Below, piece after piece: positions 12,690 through 15,117 of a DNA stretch of 15,117 bases. The first letter of the stretch is position 1. Each line of letters starts with the position of its first letter. Below the pieces are notes generated by a model. It had not been told where the DNA came from. It searched no databases and was given only the letters and a program-made list of their open reading frames with translations. Location of the stretch: NCBI GenBank assembly GCA_023415275.1, contig JAEZLJ010000095.1, forward strand, positions 1 to 15,117, given 5' to 3'. The translations under genes and the position numbers were made by a program. This stretch comes from Bacteroidota bacterium. Its GTDB lineage: Bacteria; Bacteroidota; Bacteroidia; Chitinophagales; Chitinophagaceae.

Positions 12690-13616
12690 GTGACAGCAAT
12701 AACGGAACATTCAATCCTGGTAAAGCAATTGGCCGCCCGATATGGCTTTGATTATTGTGGCATTGCCAGGGCTGTGCCGCTGGATGAAGATGCGCGAAGG
12801 CTGGAACAATGGCTCAACCAGGGCATGCATGGAAACATGCAGTATATGGAGAATTATTTTGACCTCCGCATCGACCCTTCCAGGCTGGTACCTGATGCCC
12901 GGTCTGTGATAACCCTATTAAAAAACTATTACCCTGCTGAAACTTCTTCGCAGGAATTGAAGATCTCCAAATATGCTTATGGCAAGGATTATCATGAGGT
13001 CATAAGACCCCGCTTAAGATCTATGATATCAGAGCTGCAGGATAAGATCGGGCAATTCAACGGTCGTGGCTTTGTCGATTCTGCCCCGGTACTGGAAAGA
13101 GCCTGGGCACGTAAAACAGGCCTTGGGTGGATCGGGAAAAATGGAAATCTTATCAATAAACAAAGTGGCTCCTTCTTTTTCATTGCCACTTTGATCACTG
13201 ACCTGGAACTGGAATATGACGATCCACTTGTTAAAGACTATTGTGGAAGCTGTACAAAATGCATTGATTCATGCCCTACTGAGGCCATCATGCCCGGAAA
13301 GGTCATTAATGGCAGTAAATGCATATCCTATTTTACTATTGAATTGAAAGATGAGATCATTCCTGCTGAAATGAAAGGGAAGTTTGACAATTGGATGTTT
13401 GGCTGTGATATCTGCCAGGATGTTTGTCCCTGGAACAGGTTTAGCCAGCCTCACCACGAAGAAGCCTTCACACCTTTACCTGAAATATTGAACTTATCCA
13501 CCAAAGAATGGGAAGAACTGAGCGAAGAAATGTTTCGGAAGTTCTTTAAACTTTCTCCTCTCAGCAGAAGTAAACATAAGGGCATACAGCGCAACATTCG
13601 ATTTCTAAAATCCTAG
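12690..13616 (+). CDS. queG: Epoxyqueuosine reductase QueG (short form)
   Basis: 308 aa from a GTG start at 12690; no in-frame ATG precedes the conserved N-terminal region. The enzyme reduces epoxyqueuosine to queuosine at the wobble base of tRNAs with GUN anticodons, using cobalamin and two [4Fe-4S] clusters. Visible features are YGFDYCGIARA (18-28); the catalytic Asp region GFVDSAPVLERAWARKTGLG with D130; GWIGKNG (146-152); and eight Cys for the two clusters, at 185, 188, 191 and 195 (CGSCTKCIDSCP), 211, and 239, 242 and 246 (CDICQDVCPWN). E. coli and Bacillus QueG are about 380 aa; this one ends after the ferredoxin-like domain with a short Lys/Arg-rich tail, so it lacks the C-terminal HEAT-like repeats. 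Its 3' end overlaps the convergent gene at 13605 by 12 bases. Confidence 0.96.
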   Translation: MTAITEHSILVKQLAARYGFDYCGIARAVPLDEDARRLEQWLNQGMHGNMQYMENYFDLRIDPSRLVPDARSVITLLKNYYPAETSSQELKISKYAYGKDYHEVIRPRLRSMISELQDKIGQFNGRGFVDSAPVLERAWARKTGLGWIGKNGNLINKQSGSFFFIATLITDLELEYDDPLVKDYCGSCTKCIDSCPTEAIMPGKVINGSKCISYFTIELKDEIIPAEMKGKFDNWMFGCDICQDVCPWNRFSQPHHEEAFTPLPEILNLSTKEWEELSEEMFRKFFKLSPLSRSKHKGIQRNIRFLKS

Positions 13617-14168
13617 CCCAACTCTGACAGAGATCCTCCTGAATGTGTAATCATAATACTCAGGGTTCGACCATGATTCCATGTCATAGGGAGGGAAGTC
13701 CCTATACATCCGCCAATACCTTGTTTCATGCAGCTCTTTCATAGAATAGCCCATGCTAAAGATCATAAACAATCGTTTTTTAAATGGCACTTTATACCCT
13801 ATACCAGCTTCAAAATATGACCCCTTACTGTACTCACTTTTTTGCCAACTATCGGCAGCAGGGTCCTTGATCCATGGTAATGAACTTCCCAGGGAAGCAA
13901 AAATGAATGGAGTTTCTTTTTTATTAAGCACTTCCTTCTTCAATTCCACAAACAAAGGAACAGTTCTGAAGTAATAATAATCAACGCCTGCCCCTATGCC
14001 TAATGAAAATCCTTTGTACCGGGCACCATTTACCGACTGGTATTGCAAAGCATCAGCACCATGTCCTTTTAAAAAGCCCACCTGGTTCAGCGATTGAAAC
14101 TGCACTTTGTTCTGAGCGCAAAGCTGAAAGCACAGTAGCAGCATAATTATTGATAATAGGCTTCTCAT
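13605..14168 (-). CDS. Small outer-membrane beta-barrel-like protein
   Basis: 187 aa with a signal peptide (MRSLLSIIMLLLCFQLCAQN). The mature part has alternating polar and aromatic strands with short turns: FSLGIGAGVDYYYFRTVPLF, PFIFASLGSSLPW, GSYFEAGIGYKVPF, RLFMIFSMGYSM, and a last strand YTFRRISVRVGLGF that ends in Phe, as outer-membrane barrel proteins do. The length suits an eight-stranded barrel. It starts 3 bases after the stop of the LVIVD-repeat gene on the same strand, so they form an operon and the products may both sit at the outer membrane. The specific role is unknown. The stop lies inside the end of queG. Confidence 0.7.
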   Translation of the reverse strand: MRSLLSIIMLLLCFQLCAQNKVQFQSLNQVGFLKGHGADALQYQSVNGARYKGFSLGIGAGVDYYYFRTVPLFVELKKEVLNKKETPFIFASLGSSLPWIKDPAADSWQKSEYSKGSYFEAGIGYKVPFKKRLFMIFSMGYSMKELHETRYWRMYRDFPPYDMESWSNPEYYDYTFRRISVRVGLGF

Positions 14169-14171
14169 ATA

Positions 14172-15117
14172 CTATTTTAATATGCTGATCTTGCTTATCA
14201 ACCGGATATCTGACAGATTTGAATAATCATATTGATACAGCCCATCACTCGCCACTACCAGGGCAATTGAATTATGAGCAATCACATCATAGGTCTCTAT
14301 ACCGCTTATTTGGTTGACAAGCTTCAGGTTCACCACATCAGCTGCATTGAATACTTTGAGTCCATCAGCGCAATCACATATGAACAGTGTATTTCCGTCT
14401 TTAGAAAGACCATGAGGATTTTTAAGTGGATACACCTTCAGCAAGGAAGGATTGACAATGTTATTTAACTGCAGTATTTCAAGCTGGTTATTGAATCCCT
14501 GGCAAGCAGTGCCCGACCTTAGAGTTACATAAGCATATTTACTATCCGCAATTACAGGATCACAACTCTGCACATGACTAAACTGGCCTGTCTGCAAAGG
14601 ATTATCAGCGTTCATGATATTATAAATGAACATGCCCGCCTGTGACCCTATAAACAGGTTGTCCATGAATGGATAGATGGTCTCAATATTCCACCCAATA
14701 TCCTTGTGAGCTGTTTGCACAGGGTTTTGCGAATTGGCAATATTAAATACGTTAAGGTCGGTAATACCAACTGTGTACAATCTTTCTTTGGCAATTGTAA
14801 ACCGGGCCATTGACCCTCCCACTCCATATGGTGCCACCGCGGCCGAGCCAGAACTCTGTGCTCCACCCACGCTTGAATTTTGCGAGTAGGCGGCGTAATT
14901 CATAAATACACCACCCCTGTTGTCCTTTAGCCAGTTATTTGCTTCACCCTCATCCCTTATAGTTGTATCTCTTTTCTCCCAGGCCGCTATCACCAAATTA
15001 GAATCCGGCCTGAAATATCCATTGTAATAACGGTGTGGAAAGACATTCTCCACAGTCTTTTTCAATAGCACATTTTTAGGATCAGTAATATCAATGGCCA
15101 CCAGGTCTGTATATAGG
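14172..15117 (-). CDS. LVIVD-repeat (beta-propeller-like) protein, N-terminal part missing
   Basis: The frame is open to the right edge (first visible residues LYTDLVAIDITDP), so the true start is outside the window; an internal GTG at 15101 is not a credible start. 314 residues are visible. Repeats of the LVIVD type, with hydrophobic strand, G-L-x-V/I-F-N-I, then a DP/NP turn, are seen around visible residues 6-13 (VAIDITDP), 112-132 (LYTVGITDLNVFNIANSQNP), 154-174 (LFIGSQAGMFIYNIMNADNP), 244-264 (LFICDCADGLKVFNAAD) and 284-300. A Gly/Ser/Ala-rich insert (about 80-100) interrupts the series. Such proteins are usually secreted or surface lipoproteins in Bacteroidota, possibly binding partners. 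It precedes the barrel-like gene by 3 bases. Function unknown. Confidence 0.8.
   Translation of the reverse strand, partial: LYTDLVAIDITDPKNVLLKKTVENVFPHRYYNGYFRPDSNLVIAAWEKRDTTIRDEGEANNWLKDNRGGVFMNYAAYSQNSSVGGAQSSGSAAVAPYGVGGSMARFTIAKERLYTVGITDLNVFNIANSQNPVQTAHKDIGWNIETIYPFMDNLFIGSQAGMFIYNIMNADNPLQTGQFSHVQSCDPVIADSKYAYVTLRSGTACQGFNNQLEILQLNNIVNPSLLKVYPLKNPHGLSKDGNTLFICDCADGLKVFNAADVVNLKLVNQISGIETYDVIAHNSIALVVASDGLYQYDYSNLSDIRLISKISILK

Noticed and set aside
1..15117. CRISPR arrays, tRNA or rRNA genes, insertion sequences, attachment sites
   Set aside because: I found no regularly spaced repeats, no tRNA cloverleaf, no transposase or integrase frame and no flanking inverted repeats.

Overview
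The window looks like chromosomal DNA of a Bacteroidota bacterium, most probably of the Chitinophagaceae type. Grounds: moderate GC, few Shine-Dalgarno sequences, many short exported proteins ending in a Cys-Ala-Gln or Ala-Gln-Gln cleavage region, tandem DUF3857/transglutaminase-like proteins, an LVIVD-repeat protein, a short-form QueG and several small lipoproteins of Bacteroidota type. This placement is inferred from protein style; there is no rRNA or other marker here.

Layout. 1-734 (minus) is the N-terminal part of an exported serine hydrolase cut by the window edge. 812-3367 is an accessory-looking, all-minus stretch of small genes: four very short, hydrophilic, probably disordered proteins (59, 69, 72 and 70 aa), a secreted Gly/Ser/Thr-rich protein, and a 38-aa single-span membrane protein whose stop codon overlaps the start of a lipoprotein gene. 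3368-4065 is a roughly 700-base gap with no convincing gene. It holds an orphan intrinsic terminator that may end a small RNA, and a run of DnaA-box-like 9-mers in one orientation. A 67-aa plus-strand protein of unknown function (4066-4269) shares a bidirectional terminator with clpB.

4339-6957 (minus) is a full-length ClpB disaggregase. Divergent from it is an exported serine-hydrolase-family protein (7084-8187, plus) whose catalytic Ser and Lys positions appear replaced. A strong hairpin at 8206-8236 separates it from a convergent two-gene operon (12179 to 8255, minus). Both operon proteins carry DUF3857 plus a transglutaminase-like domain; the downstream one keeps a plausible Cys-His-Glu triad and the upstream one has lost Cys and His.

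12315-13616 (plus) is a two-gene unit: a 120-aa membrane protein resembling a two-helix potassium-channel pore without a canonical filter, and QueG (epoxyqueuosine reductase). It overlaps convergently by 12 bases with a minus-strand pair, a small outer-membrane-barrel-like protein (13605-14168) preceded by an LVIVD-repeat protein that runs off the right edge.

Taken together this is largely housekeeping (protein quality control, tRNA modification) and cell-envelope genes. I see no mobile element, CRISPR array, tRNA or rRNA. The points most worth a second look are the three apparent pseudo-enzymes or pseudo-channels, the cluster of tiny hydrophilic proteins, and the non-coding stretch upstream of 4066.
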